Shown piece after piece: positions 35,209 through 44,225 of a stretch of 64,000 nt of DNA; position 1 is the first letter of the stretch; every line of letters begins with the position of its first letter. The stretch covers positions 248,001-312,000 of the forward strand of contig NZ_JBDPLH010000002.1 in NCBI RefSeq assembly GCF_040187885.1. The letters are read 5' to 3'. The notes under the pieces were generated by a model. It did no database searches and had not been told where the DNA came from. It saw only the letters and a list, made by a program, of their open reading frames with translations. The translations under genes were made by a program, and so were the position numbers. The stretch comes from Roseateles_E cavernae (GTDB taxonomy: Bacteria > Pseudomonadota > Gammaproteobacteria > Burkholderiales > Burkholderiaceae_C).

Positions 35209-36597
35209 TCAGCCGCCCCAGCCGCCGGCCAGCGCCTTGTAGACGCCCACCAGCGAGGTGGCGGCCGCCGTCTGCGACTGCGCCAGCCGGTCGCGCGCCG
35301 ACAGCAGCTCGCGCTCGGCATCGAGCACCGCGAGGAAGTCGCTGACGCCGACACCGAAACGCTCGCGCGCGATCAGCGCCGCGCGCTCGGCGGCGCGGGC
35401 CGCTTCGAACAGGTGCTGCGCCTGCTGCTGGCTGCGGCTGTAGCCGGCCAGCGCACCCTCGGTCTCCTCCAGCGCACCCAGCACGGTGCGCTCATAGCTC
35501 AGCAGCGCCACCTCGCTGCGCGCATCGGCGGCGGCGATCTGGGCCTTGATGCGGCCGAAGTCCAGCAGGTTCCAGACCAGCTGGGCACCGAGGTTGTAGG
35601 CGTAGGAGGCGCCGTCGCCCAGATCGCCCAGCCGCGAGGCGTTCTGGCCCAGCGTGCCGCCCAAGGTGATGCGCGGGAACAGATCGCTGCGGGCCACGCC
35701 GGCGCGGGCCGCGGCGGCCGCAGCCAGGCCTTCAGCCGCCTGCACATCGGGGCGGCGGCGCAGCAGGTCCTGCGGCGCGCCTATGCCGCCCAGCGCCACC
35801 GTCTTCAGGCCCGGCAGCGGCTTCACCTCGCTGAGCTCCTGATCCAGCGCGGTGGGCGGCTGGCCGCTCAGCACGGCCAGGCGGTAGCGGCTGCGCAGCA
35901 GGGCGGTTTCCAGCGCCGGCACGCTGGCCGCGGTGGACTGCAGCAGCGCGCGGGCGCGCTCGCTGTCCAGCGCCGTGCCGCGTCCGGCGTCCTGGCGGGC
36001 CAAGACCAGCTTCAGCGCGGCCTCCTGGGTTTCCAGCGAGGCGCGCGCCACGCGCAGCTGCTCCTGCAGGCCGCGCAGCTCGAAGTAATTGCGCGCCACC
36101 TCGGCGGCCAGGCTCAGCTGGGCCGCACGCAGCCCGGCCTCGCCGGCCAGCACGCCGGCCGCGGCCGCGCGCTGCTCGCCGCTGAGGCGGCCGAACAGAT
36201 CGGCCTCCCAGGCGACATCGAAGCCGGCCGAGTAGGCGCGCCGGGTCTGCGCCTGGCCCTGATCGTTTTGCGCGCGCACCCGCGCCGCGCCGGCGGCCAG
36301 GCCCACGGTGGGCAGCTGCTGGGCATCGGCAAAACGGCCCAGCGCGCGGGCCTCCTGGAGATTGGCCGCGGCGATGCGCAGATCGGTGTTGGCCTGCAGG
36401 GACTGGGCGATCAGCCGGTCCAGCTGCGTGTCATTGAAGCCGCGCCAGAACTGGGCCACCGGCTCGCCGGCCACGGCCTCGGCGGGCTTGTTCGCGAACT
36501 CGGCCGCCAGCACGGGCTCATAGCGCTTCAGCTCGGGGGCGCTGGAGCAGGCGGACAGGGCCGCCAGGCACAGAAGACTCAGAGCGAGGCGCATCAT
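35209..36597 (-). CDS. RND efflux outer-membrane factor lipoprotein (NodT/OprM family)
   Basis: 462 residues. Lipoprotein signal with lipobox LSACSS near residue 17. Outer-membrane efflux protein repeats follow, with YEADLFGRL-like FDVAWEADLFGRLSGEQ, LLRRRPDVQAAE and NLLDFGRIKAQ, characteristic of NodT-family channels. It forms the trimeric exit duct of the pump encoded just upstream (4-base overlap). pth starts 41 bases downstream. Confidence 0.93.
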   Translation of the reverse strand: MMRLALSLLCLAALSACSSAPELKRYEPVLAAEFANKPAEAVAGEPVAQFWRGFNDTQLDRLIAQSLQANTDLRIAAANLQEARALGRFADAQQLPTVGLAAGAARVRAQNDQGQAQTRRAYSAGFDVAWEADLFGRLSGEQRAAAAGVLAGEAGLRAAQLSLAAEVARNYFELRGLQEQLRVARASLETQEAALKLVLARQDAGRGTALDSERARALLQSTAASVPALETALLRSRYRLAVLSGQPPTALDQELSEVKPLPGLKTVALGGIGAPQDLLRRRPDVQAAEGLAAAAAARAGVARSDLFPRITLGGTLGQNASRLGDLGDGASYAYNLGAQLVWNLLDFGRIKAQIAAADARSEVALLSYERTVLGALEETEGALAGYSRSQQQAQHLFEAARAAERAALIARERFGVGVSDFLAVLDAERELLSARDRLAQSQTAAATSLVGVYKALAGGWGG

Positions 36598-39500
36598 GCA
36601 CCCTCCTTGCGGGGCGTGGTCTCGGCATCGTCGATACCGGGATGGAAGGGATGAGCGGCGGCGTCGATCTCGCGACGCAGCTCGGCCGCATGGGCGCGCT
36701 TCTTCTCGGTGCTCTTGCGCAGCAGGGCGTAGAACACCGGGGTCAGGAAGATGCCGAAGAGCGTGACGCCCACCATGCCGGAGAACACCGCGATGCCCAT
36801 CGCGCGGCGCATCTCGCTGCCGGCGCCGGAGCCCAGGATCAGCGGGATCACGCCGGCGCAGAAGGCGATCGAGGTCATCAGGATGGGCCGCAGGCGCAGC
36901 CGGCAGGCCTCGGTGACGGCCTGCAGCATGGTCTTGCCCTGTTCTTCCAGCTCCTTGGCGAACTCGACGATCAGGATGGCGTTCTTGCAGGCCAGGCCCA
37001 CCAGCACGACCAGGGCCACCTGGGTGAACAGGTTCAGATCACCGGCCTGCGCGAAGGGCGGGAAGTGCGACAGCCAGATGCCGAACAGCGCCGAGAAGAT
37101 GCCCATGGGCACGATCAGGATGATGGCCAGCGGCAGGCTCCAGCTCTCGTACTGCGCGGCCAGCACCAGCACCACCAGGATCACCGACAGCAGCAGCACG
37201 GCCGCCAGGGTCGGCAGCTTGATGCCCAGCCCCGGCAGGGTGACATCGCGGGTCAGCCGGTCCTGATGGCTCAGCTCGGTCCACTCATAGCTCATGCCGC
37301 GCGGCAGGGTCTTCAGCAGCTGCTCGATCTCGGCCTCGGCCTGGCCGCTGGAGAAGCCGGGGTTGGGCGAGCCGTTGATGTCGGCGCTGGGGAAGCCGTT
37401 GTAGCGCGTCACCCGGGTTGGCCCGAAGGTCGGCGAGACCTCCATCAGCGCGCCCAGCGGCACCATCTCGCCGCGAGCGTTGCGGGTCTTCAGCGCGACG
37501 ATATCGTCGGCCTGGGCGCGGAAGGGCGCATCGGCCTGCACGATCACCTGATAGGTCTTGCCGAAGCGGCTGAAGTCGTTGACATAGAGCGAGCCGAGGT
37601 TGATCTGCAGGGTGTCGTAGATGTCCTGCAGGCCCACGCCCATCTGCTTGGCCTTGCCGCGGTCGACATCGGCGAACAGCTGGGGCACGTTGATGTCATA
37701 CATCGAGAACGGCGTGCTGATGCTGGACTTGGGATTGCCATAGGCCTGGCCCAGCACACCCCAGACCGCGCCGAACAGGGCCTGCTCGCCCTGGCCGCTG
37801 CGGTCCTGCACCTGGACCTTGAAGCCACCCGCATTGCCCAGGCCCTCGACCGCCGGCGGCGGCACGACGAACATGCGCGCGCCCTGGATCTGCTGGATCG
37901 CACCATTGACCTGGCCGAGGATCGCATCCTTGGACAGGCTGGGGTCCTTGCGCTTGTCGAAATCGGCCAGGCCGAAGAACACGATGCCCTCGTTCGGCGC
38001 GGCCGAGAAGCCGGCGAAGGACAGGCCCGGGAAGGCCACCGAGTCGACGATGCCGGGCACCTTCAGCGCGATATCGCTCATGCGGCGTATCACCTCCTCG
38101 GTGCGCTCCAGCGAGGCGCCGGCCGGCAGCTGGGCCACGCCGATCAGGTACTGCTTGTCGGGCGCCGGCACGAAGCCGCTGGGGATGCGGCTGAACAGCA
38201 GGGCCGTGGCACCCAGCAGCAGCGCATAGACCAGCAGCGCGGCCGACTTGCGCTTCAGGATGCCGCTGACACCGCGGCCATAGGACTCGCTGCGGCGCTG
38301 GAAGAAGCAGTTGAACCAGTGGAAGAAGCGGCCGAACAGCTTGTCCATCAGCTTCATCACGCCGTCCTTGGGCGCGTCGTGCGGGCGCAGCAGCAGGGCC
38401 GCCAGCGCCGGCGACAGGGTCAGCGAGTTGAAGGCCGAGATCACCGTCGAGATCGCGATGGTCGCGGCGAACTGCTTGTAGAACTGGCCCGACAGGCCGG
38501 GCACAAAGGTCAGCGGCACGAAGACCGCGCACAGCACCAGGGCGATCGCGATGATGGGGCCGCTGACCTCGCGCATGGCCTTGACCGTGGCCTCGTGCGG
38601 GGTCAGTCCGTCGGCCAGATTGCGCTCGACGTTCTCGACCACGACGATGGCATCGTCGACGACGATGCCGATCGCCAGCACCAGGCCGAACAGGGTCAGC
38701 GTGTTGATCGAGAAGCCCAGGGCCAGCAGCACCGCGAAGGTGCCGACGATGGACACCGGCACGGCCAGCAGCGGGATGATGGAGGCACGCCAGGTCTGCA
38801 AGAAGATGATGACCACCAGCACCACCAGCAGCACGGCCTCGATCAGGGTCTGCACGACCTTGCTGATCGAGGTCTCGACGAAGCGCGTCGGGTCGTAGAC
38901 GATGGAGTAGCTGACGCCGGCCGGGAAGCTGGCCTTGAGCCGCTCCATCGTGGCGCGCACATCGCTGGAGATGGCCAGCGCGTTGGAGCCGGGGGCCTGG
39001 AAGATGCCGATCGCGGCGGCCTCCTTGTTGTTCAGCAGGCTGCCTATCGAGTAGGTGCTGGCGCTCATCTCGACGCGGCCGACGTCCTTGACGCGCACCA
39101 GCGCGCCGGTGGCGGGCTCGGCACGCACGATGATGTTGGCGAACTCCTCCTCGCTGGCCAGGCGGCCCTGGGTATTGACCGAGAGCTGGAACTCGGTGCC
39201 CTTGGGGGCCGGCGAGGCGCCGACGACACCGGCCGCCACCTGGGCGTTCTGCTCGCGGATCGCGGCCACCACATCGCCGGCCGTCATGCCGCGGCCGGCC
39301 AGCTTCTGCGGGTCCAGCCAGACCCGCATCGCATAGTCGCCGGAGCCGAACATCAGCACCGAGCCCATGCCGGGCACGCGCAAGAGCTCGTCGCGCACAT
39401 TGAGCTGCGCGTAGTTGCGCAGATAGAGGGCGTCGCGGCTGTTGTCGGTGCTGACCATGTGCACCACCATGGTCAGATTGGGCGACTGCTTCTCGGTCGT

Positions 39501-39887
39501 CACGCCGATCTGGCGCACGATCTCGGGCAGGCGCGGCAGCGCGCGGTTGACCCGGTTCTGCACCGCGGTCTCGGCGGCCTCCGGGTTGGTGCCGATCTTG
39601 AAGGTGACGGTCAGCGTCATGCCGCCGTCGCCGGTGGCCTGGCTGTCGAAGTACAGCAGGTTTTCCAGGCCGTTGATCTGCTCCTCCAGCGGCGTCGCCA
39701 CGGTCTCGGAGATCACGCGCGGATTGGCGCCGGGGAACTGGGCGCGCACGACGATTTGCGGCGGCGCGACCTCGGGGTACTCGGAGATCGGCAGCTGGAA
39801 GATCGCCAGCAGACCGACCAGGAAGATGAAGATCGACAGCACGGTCGCGAAACGCGGCCGGTCGATGAAAAAGCGTGAGATGTCCAT
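36594..39887 (-). CDS. RND multidrug efflux permease (HAE-1 family, MexF-like)
   Basis: 1097-residue proton-driven inner-membrane pump. N-terminus MDISRFFIDRPRFATVLSIF; TM4 has GIVVDDAIVVVENVERNL with the two Asp residues of the proton relay; large periplasmic loops after TM1 and TM7. Closest by eye to the MexF/BpeF branch. The C-terminal cytosolic tail (about 1040-1097) is long and charged. It lies 22 bases after the adaptor gene. Substrates cannot be read from sequence; no TetR or LysR regulator is next to the operon. Confidence 0.94.
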   Translation of the reverse strand: MDISRFFIDRPRFATVLSIFIFLVGLLAIFQLPISEYPEVAPPQIVVRAQFPGANPRVISETVATPLEEQINGLENLLYFDSQATGDGGMTLTVTFKIGTNPEAAETAVQNRVNRALPRLPEIVRQIGVTTEKQSPNLTMVVHMVSTDNSRDALYLRNYAQLNVRDELLRVPGMGSVLMFGSGDYAMRVWLDPQKLAGRGMTAGDVVAAIREQNAQVAAGVVGASPAPKGTEFQLSVNTQGRLASEEEFANIIVRAEPATGALVRVKDVGRVEMSASTYSIGSLLNNKEAAAIGIFQAPGSNALAISSDVRATMERLKASFPAGVSYSIVYDPTRFVETSISKVVQTLIEAVLLVVLVVIIFLQTWRASIIPLLAVPVSIVGTFAVLLALGFSINTLTLFGLVLAIGIVVDDAIVVVENVERNLADGLTPHEATVKAMREVSGPIIAIALVLCAVFVPLTFVPGLSGQFYKQFAATIAISTVISAFNSLTLSPALAALLLRPHDAPKDGVMKLMDKLFGRFFHWFNCFFQRRSESYGRGVSGILKRKSAALLVYALLLGATALLFSRIPSGFVPAPDKQYLIGVAQLPAGASLERTEEVIRRMSDIALKVPGIVDSVAFPGLSFAGFSAAPNEGIVFFGLADFDKRKDPSLSKDAILGQVNGAIQQIQGARMFVVPPPAVEGLGNAGGFKVQVQDRSGQGEQALFGAVWGVLGQAYGNPKSSISTPFSMYDINVPQLFADVDRGKAKQMGVGLQDIYDTLQINLGSLYVNDFSRFGKTYQVIVQADAPFRAQADDIVALKTRNARGEMVPLGALMEVSPTFGPTRVTRYNGFPSADINGSPNPGFSSGQAEAEIEQLLKTLPRGMSYEWTELSHQDRLTRDVTLPGLGIKLPTLAAVLLLSVILVVLVLAAQYESWSLPLAIILIVPMGIFSALFGIWLSHFPPFAQAGDLNLFTQVALVVLVGLACKNAILIVEFAKELEEQGKTMLQAVTEACRLRLRPILMTSIAFCAGVIPLILGSGAGSEMRRAMGIAVFSGMVGVTLFGIFLTPVFYALLRKSTEKKRAHAAELRREIDAAAHPFHPGIDDAETTPRKEGA

Positions 39888-39909
39888 GGGGCTAGCCTCG
39901 CGCTCGGTC

Positions 39910-41142
39910 TTACTTGGAGGCAGCAGCGGCAGGTGCCGGCGCGGCTGCGGGAATCGGCATGCCCTTGTCGTCCACCTTCAGCTGCTGCGGCGTCACCGGC
40001 GCGCCGGGGAACGCGCGCAGCAGGCCGTCGACGATGACCAGCTCGCCGGGCTTGACGCCCTCGACCACCCGCATGCCCTCGATCAGCACGCCGGGTTTGA
40101 CCTCGCGCGGCTGGACGATGTTGTTGGCGCCGACGACCAGCACGACCTTGCGGGTCTGGTCGGTGCTGATCGCCCGCTCGGCCACCAGGGTGGCCTGGTA
40201 GCTGCCCGAGCCGACCAGCTTGATGCGGGCCAGCAGGCCCGGCGTGAACAGGCCGGCCTTGTTGTCGAACACCGCACGGCCACGGATGGATGCGGTGGCG
40301 GGGTTCAGGCGGTTATCGACGAAGTCCATCCGCCCCTCGTGCGGGAAGCCGGTCTCGTTGGACAGACCCATCAGCACCTTGTTGCCTTCGCTGCTTCGCT
40401 GCGAAGGCATGCTGCCGTTGCGGGCCGCGCGCACGTACTTCAGATAGGTGGCTTCGCTGGCGTCGAAATAGGCGTGAATCTTGTCGCTGGAGACCACGGT
40501 GGTCAGCACCGGGTCGCCGACGCCGACCAGATTGCCCGGCGTCACGTTGGCGCGCGAGCTGCGGCCGGCGACCGGCGCGGTGATGCGGGTGAACTCGAGA
40601 TTCAGCCTGGCCTGCACCAGGGCGGCCTCGGCGGCCTTGCTAGTGGCCTCGGCATTGCGGGTGGCGGCGCGCAGCTGATCAATCTCCTGCTGGCTGACCC
40701 CCTGGATCGCGACCAGCTTTTGTGCGCGCGCCAGCTCGCTGGCGCTCAGCTCGGTCTGGGTGCGGGTGGCCGCCAGCTGGGCCTCGGCGCGAGCGACCTC
40801 GGCGGCGAAGGGCCGCGGGTCGATGCTGAACAAGGGCTCGCCCTTTTTGACCAGCTGGCCTTCGCGGAAATGCACCTTGTCCAGCGTACCGGCCACGCGG
40901 GAGCGGATCTCCACGGTGTCCGGAGCTTCCAGTCTGGCGGTGAATTCGTCGAATTCCTGCACCTCGCGCTGCACGGCCGGCGCCACCGACACCGCCGGCG
41001 GGCCGCCAGCATGCTGCTGCTCCGCCGTGCTCTGGCCGCAGCCGCTGGCCAGGGCCGCGACTATCGCGCCAAGCAGGCTCATTGTTGCCGGGATGGCCGT
41101 GGCCGGATTTCGACCCTTCTTTTCGTTCACGCTGTCAGTCAT
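39910..41142 (-). CDS. RND efflux periplasmic adaptor lipoprotein (MexE-like)
   Basis: 410 residues from ATG 41142, preceded by AGGAGGG five bases upstream. Lipobox-like ALASGCGQ near residue 33. Membrane-fusion protein layout: VEIRSRVAGTLDKVHFREGQLV (lipoyl part), a coiled hairpin (about 110-170), then beta-barrel segments with PHEGRMDFVDN, which fits the MexE group. It is first in the three-gene efflux operon. A short hairpin-forming sequence (40383-40409) lies within the frame and adds a few hydrophilic residues (NGSMPSQRSSEGNK). Confidence 0.92.
   Translation of the reverse strand: MTDSVNEKKGRNPATAIPATMSLLGAIVAALASGCGQSTAEQQHAGGPPAVSVAPAVQREVQEFDEFTARLEAPDTVEIRSRVAGTLDKVHFREGQLVKKGEPLFSIDPRPFAAEVARAEAQLAATRTQTELSASELARAQKLVAIQGVSQQEIDQLRAATRNAEATSKAAEAALVQARLNLEFTRITAPVAGRSSRANVTPGNLVGVGDPVLTTVVSSDKIHAYFDASEATYLKYVRAARNGSMPSQRSSEGNKVLMGLSNETGFPHEGRMDFVDNRLNPATASIRGRAVFDNKAGLFTPGLLARIKLVGSGSYQATLVAERAISTDQTRKVVLVVGANNIVQPREVKPGVLIEGMRVVEGVKPGELVIVDGLLRAFPGAPVTPQQLKVDDKGMPIPAAAPAPAAAASK
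40383..40409. repeat. Perfect 9-bp inverted repeat inside adaptor gene
   Basis: TGCCTTCGC, 9-base spacer, GCGAAGGCA: a perfect stem of nine pairs lying in frame in the efflux adaptor gene, at a loop where homologues appear to be shorter. No counterpart copy was found nearby, so a dispersed repeat is only a possibility. Confidence 0.5.
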
Positions 41143-41298
41143 GGATACCCTCCTGCGACACGCCCGTCCGCCTGAGGGCGGACCGTCGGCGGACCAGGCG
41201 CGACTGTAGGGGCTAGCCCCTAATCCGCCCACTCCCTAAGGTCATGCCTACTGACATCAGCATGGCAGTAGTCCAGCCGTGCTGTGCGATCTGGCCCG

Positions 41299-41328
41299 GA
41301 AAAAGAAAAAGGGCCCCGCAGGGCCCTT
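41299..41328 (-). terminator. Rho-independent terminator after rplY
   Basis: Minus strand reads AAGGGCCC-TGCG-GGGCCCTT followed by TTTCTTTTT: an 8-bp G+C-rich stem, four-base loop and T-rich tail, 25 bases after the rplY stop. It should end the prs-rplY transcript and isolate it from the efflux operon that starts 157 bases further on. Confidence 0.9.
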
Positions 41329-41352
41329 GGTCAACAAAAAGCAGCGCAGGGC

Positions 41353-41979
41353 TTACTTCTTGCCCTTCTTCTTGCCCTTGCCGTCGTCGGCCGGGGCGGC
41401 AGCAGCCACGATCACCTCTTCGGCGACCGGTGCCACGGCGGTGGCCACGGCGGGGTTCGGCTTGCCATGCACGACGACCTTGACGCCGGCGGGCAGCTTC
41501 AGGTCATTGATGTGCAGCGAGTGACCCAGGGTCAGGCCGCTCAGGTCCACTTCGATGAACTCGGGCAGTTGTTGGGCCAGGCAGGTGATGGCCAGCTCGG
41601 TGATGATGTGGTTGACCGTGCACTTGTCGGTCTTCACGGCCACCGAGTTCTCTTCGCCGATGAAGTGCAGCGGGATCTTCTTGGTGATCTTGGTGCTGCC
41701 GTCCACGCGCTGGAAGTCAGCGTGCAGCACTTGCGGCTTGTACGGGTGCATCTGGTAGTCACGCAGCAGCACTTGCGAGACGGCGCCGTTCAGTTCCATC
41801 TCGAGGATGGTGCTGTGGAAGGCTTCCTTCTTCATGGCGTGGAACAGCGCGTTGTGGTCCAGCTCGATCATTGCGGGCTCGCCGGCACCGAAGACGATGC
41901 CAGGCACCTTGCCTGCAATGCGCAGGCGGCGGCTCGCTCCGGTCCCCTGCAATGTGCGCTCAAAAGCGACGAATTTCAT
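41353..41979 (-). CDS. rplY: 50S ribosomal protein L25/general stress protein Ctc (RplY)
   Basis: 5S rRNA-binding protein of the long, two-domain CTC type: 208 residues from ATG 41979 (MKFVAFERTLQGTGASRRLR), with GGAG six bases upstream; an in-frame ATG at 41991 is less likely. N-terminal L25 domain to about residue 95, then the beta-rich TL5 domain with IKKIPLHFIGEENSVAV-like residues, and a Lys-rich tail (KGKKKGKK). Follows prs and is closed by a strong terminator. Confidence 0.95.
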   Translation of the reverse strand: MKFVAFERTLQGTGASRRLRIAGKVPGIVFGAGEPAMIELDHNALFHAMKKEAFHSTILEMELNGAVSQVLLRDYQMHPYKPQVLHADFQRVDGSTKITKKIPLHFIGEENSVAVKTDKCTVNHIITELAITCLAQQLPEFIEVDLSGLTLGHSLHINDLKLPAGVKVVVHGKPNPAVATAVAPVAEEVIVAAAAPADDGKGKKKGKK

Positions 41980-42074
41980 AACGTACTCCAATATGGATGA
42001 GCGCCCGCGACCAGGCTGCTCGGTGATGCAGCCTGTAGCGGCTGCGGCTTTGACGCTTGCCCGAGGGCAGGCGA

Positions 42075-43037
42075 TCAGAAATTGTTGTTCTGCTCGCTGA
42101 ACAGCGAGGTGACCGACTCGCCGTCCGAGATGCGGCGAATCGTCTCGGCGAACAGAAAGGCCACCGACAGCTGGCGGATCTTGCCGCAGGCCTTGGCGGC
42201 GTCGGACAGCGGAATGGTGTTGCTGATCACGACCTCATCGAGCTGCGAGCCCGAGATGCGCTCGATCGCCGGCCCCGACAGGATGGGGTGGGTGCAATAG
42301 GCGAAGACGCTCTTGGCGCCGCGGTCCTTCAGCACTTCGGCGGCTTTCACCAGGGTGCCGGCGGTGTCGATCATGTCGTCCATGATCACGCAGTTGCGGC
42401 CGTCGATCTCGCCGATCACATGCATCACTTCGGAGACATTGGCGGCCGGGCGGCGCTTGTCGATGATGGCCAGGTCACAACCCAGCTGCTTGGCCAGCGC
42501 GCGGGCGCGCACCACGCCGCCGACATCGGGGCTGACCACCACCAGGTTCGAGTAGTTGCGGGCCTTCAGGTCCGACAGCAGCACCGGGCTGGCGTAGATA
42601 TTGTCGACCGGGATGTCGAAGAAGCCCTGGATCTGGTCGGCGTGCAGGTCCATCGTCAGCAGGCGCTCGACGCCGACGGTCTCCAGCAGATCGGCCACCA
42701 CCTTGGCCGAGATCGGCACACGGGTGCTGCGGGGGCGGCGGTCCTGGCGGGCGTAGCCGTAGTAGGGGATCACGGCGGTGATGCGGCGAGCGCTGGCGCG
42801 CTTCAGGGCATCGACCATGATCAGCAGTTCCATCAGGTTCTCGTTGGTCGGCGCACAGGTCGGCTGGATCACGAACACGTCGCGAGCACGCACGTTCTGC
42901 TGGATCTCGACGGTGACTTCGCCATCGGAAAAGCGACCGACCACGGCACGTCCGAGCTCTAGGCCCAGATGGGTGGCGATTTCCTGGGAGAGAACCGGAT
43001 TGGCATTACCGGTGAAGAGGACGGTATTGAGCAGCAC
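42075..43037 (-). CDS. prs: Ribose-phosphate pyrophosphokinase (Prs)
   Basis: Makes PRPP for nucleotide, histidine and NAD synthesis. 320 residues from GTG 43037, which has AAGGA upstream; the frame is open to 43100 but that extra N-terminus is not family-like. Marks: LFTGNANPVLSQEIA, FSDGEVTVEI, PYYGYARQDRR, LHADQIQGFFD, and the PRPP loop VIMDDMIDTAGTL near residue 220. It lies between tRNA-Gln and rplY, the usual order in betaproteobacteria. Confidence 0.95.
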   Translation of the reverse strand: MLLNTVLFTGNANPVLSQEIATHLGLELGRAVVGRFSDGEVTVEIQQNVRARDVFVIQPTCAPTNENLMELLIMVDALKRASARRITAVIPYYGYARQDRRPRSTRVPISAKVVADLLETVGVERLLTMDLHADQIQGFFDIPVDNIYASPVLLSDLKARNYSNLVVVSPDVGGVVRARALAKQLGCDLAIIDKRRPAANVSEVMHVIGEIDGRNCVIMDDMIDTAGTLVKAAEVLKDRGAKSVFAYCTHPILSGPAIERISGSQLDEVVISNTIPLSDAAKACGKIRQLSVAFLFAETIRRISDGESVTSLFSEQNNNF

Positions 43038-43111
43038 GAGCGGGCCATCCTTTGAATCAATGGCCCCGTGGCCAGCCCAGCGGGTCCCGGAGGTGAACAA
43101 CTAAAGAAATT

Positions 43112-43188
43112 TGGCAGGGGCGGAAGGATTCGAACCTGCGCATGTCGGAATCAAAATCCGATGCCTTAACCAACTTGGCGACGCCCCT
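43112..43188 (-). tRNA. tRNA-Gln (anticodon TTG)
   Basis: 77 bases including an encoded CCA end. Perfect acceptor stem AGGGGCG/CGCCCCT, D arm GCC...GGC with TTGGTTAA, anticodon loop TTTTGAT giving TTG, and T arm GCAGG-TTCGAAT-CCTTC region. Located between ispE and prs, as in related genomes. Confidence 0.96.
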
Positions 43189-43228
43189 ACACAGGACACT
43201 GCAGAGCTGCAGCACCCTATAACCTTGC

Positions 43229-44209
43229 TCAGTCTTCGGCCCATCCGCACAGCGGGTGAACGTCCAAACTGCGGCACATCTTAGCAACCCATCCGGTGGG
43301 CTGATCAGCCATGCCATCTTTCCCGTCCGCCGCGTCCACTCTCGCGAACACCGCGCTGCCCGAGCCCGTCATCCGGCTATTGCCGAATCGTTCTTCTAGC
43401 AGTTGCAGAGCCTGGACCACTTCGGGGCAGCTTGCCTCGGCCGGTTTTTGCAGGTCGTTTCGACCAAAACCATTCGCCAGCAGCGCCACACCTTCTGTAT
43501 CCAATCTCACCACATCAGCCGCTTGCGACGCCGACAAAACACCCCGTGAACTACTTGCTGTTGCACTCGATGTTTCGTTTTTGTCTTCGCTGCTATTGTG
43601 TGCAGGAAAGCCCGCTACTATAGCCACGGATTTCGATCTTGCCAAGAGGGGGCTCGAAAATATTTGCTGTGTCGAGATGCCGGTGGGCGGTTTGAGCACG
43701 GCAAAGCCCAGCGGCGGCAGGGTGATCGGGTACAGGATCTCGCCGATGCCCTCGACAAAGGCATTGCGTCCGCCGATGAAGAAGGGCACATCTGCGCCCA
43801 GCTTCAGGCCCAGCGCCAGCAGACGCGAGCGTGGCCAGTTCAGGCCCCAGAGCCGGTTCAGCGCCAGCAGGGTGGAGGCGGCATCCGAGGAGCCGCCGCC
43901 CATGCCGGCGCCGGCCGGCAGGCGTTTCTCCAGATGGATGTCGGCCCCGAGGCCGCAGCCGCTCTCGGTCTGCAGCAGGCGCGCTGCGCGCAGGCAGAGA
44001 TCGTCGGCGGGCAGGGCGGCCGCTGCACAGTCGCCATCATGGCGGGCCAGCCGGCCGTCGCTGCGGCGTTCGAAGTGCAGGGTGTCGGCCCAGTCGATCA
44101 GCGCAAAGATCGACTGCAGCAGGTGGTAGCCGTCGGGCCGCTTGCCGACCACATGCAGGAACAGGTTCAGCTTGGCCGGGGCCGGCACATCGTAGAGAGC
44201 GAGAGGCAT
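43229..44209 (-). CDS. ispE: 4-diphosphocytidyl-2-C-methyl-D-erythritol kinase (IspE)
   Basis: GHMP kinase of the MEP isoprenoid pathway. 326 residues, longer than the usual 280-290. PAPAKLNLFLHVVGKRPDGYH at the start, ATP loop LPAGAGMGGGSSDAASTLLAL near residue 95, and MTGSGSAVFARV near the end. The extra length is a Ser-rich, low-complexity insert at about residues 190-233 (GFPAHNSSEDKNETSSATAS...), whose DNA (about 43500-43640) is visibly more A+T-rich than its surroundings. Motifs on both sides are intact, so the enzyme is probably active. Confidence 0.94.
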   Translation of the reverse strand: MPLALYDVPAPAKLNLFLHVVGKRPDGYHLLQSIFALIDWADTLHFERRSDGRLARHDGDCAAAALPADDLCLRAARLLQTESGCGLGADIHLEKRLPAGAGMGGGSSDAASTLLALNRLWGLNWPRSRLLALGLKLGADVPFFIGGRNAFVEGIGEILYPITLPPLGFAVLKPPTGISTQQIFSSPLLARSKSVAIVAGFPAHNSSEDKNETSSATASSSRGVLSASQAADVVRLDTEGVALLANGFGRNDLQKPAEASCPEVVQALQLLEERFGNSRMTGSGSAVFARVDAADGKDGMADQPTGWVAKMCRSLDVHPLCGWAED

Positions 44210-44225
44210 AGGTACAAAAAAGGAA

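Noticed and set aside
36642..39878. Long open frame antisense to the RND permease
   Set aside because: Composition (His/Asp/Gln/Arg/Gly) is typical of an antisense shadow, no motif is recognisable, and the opposite strand has a full, motif-rich pump gene.
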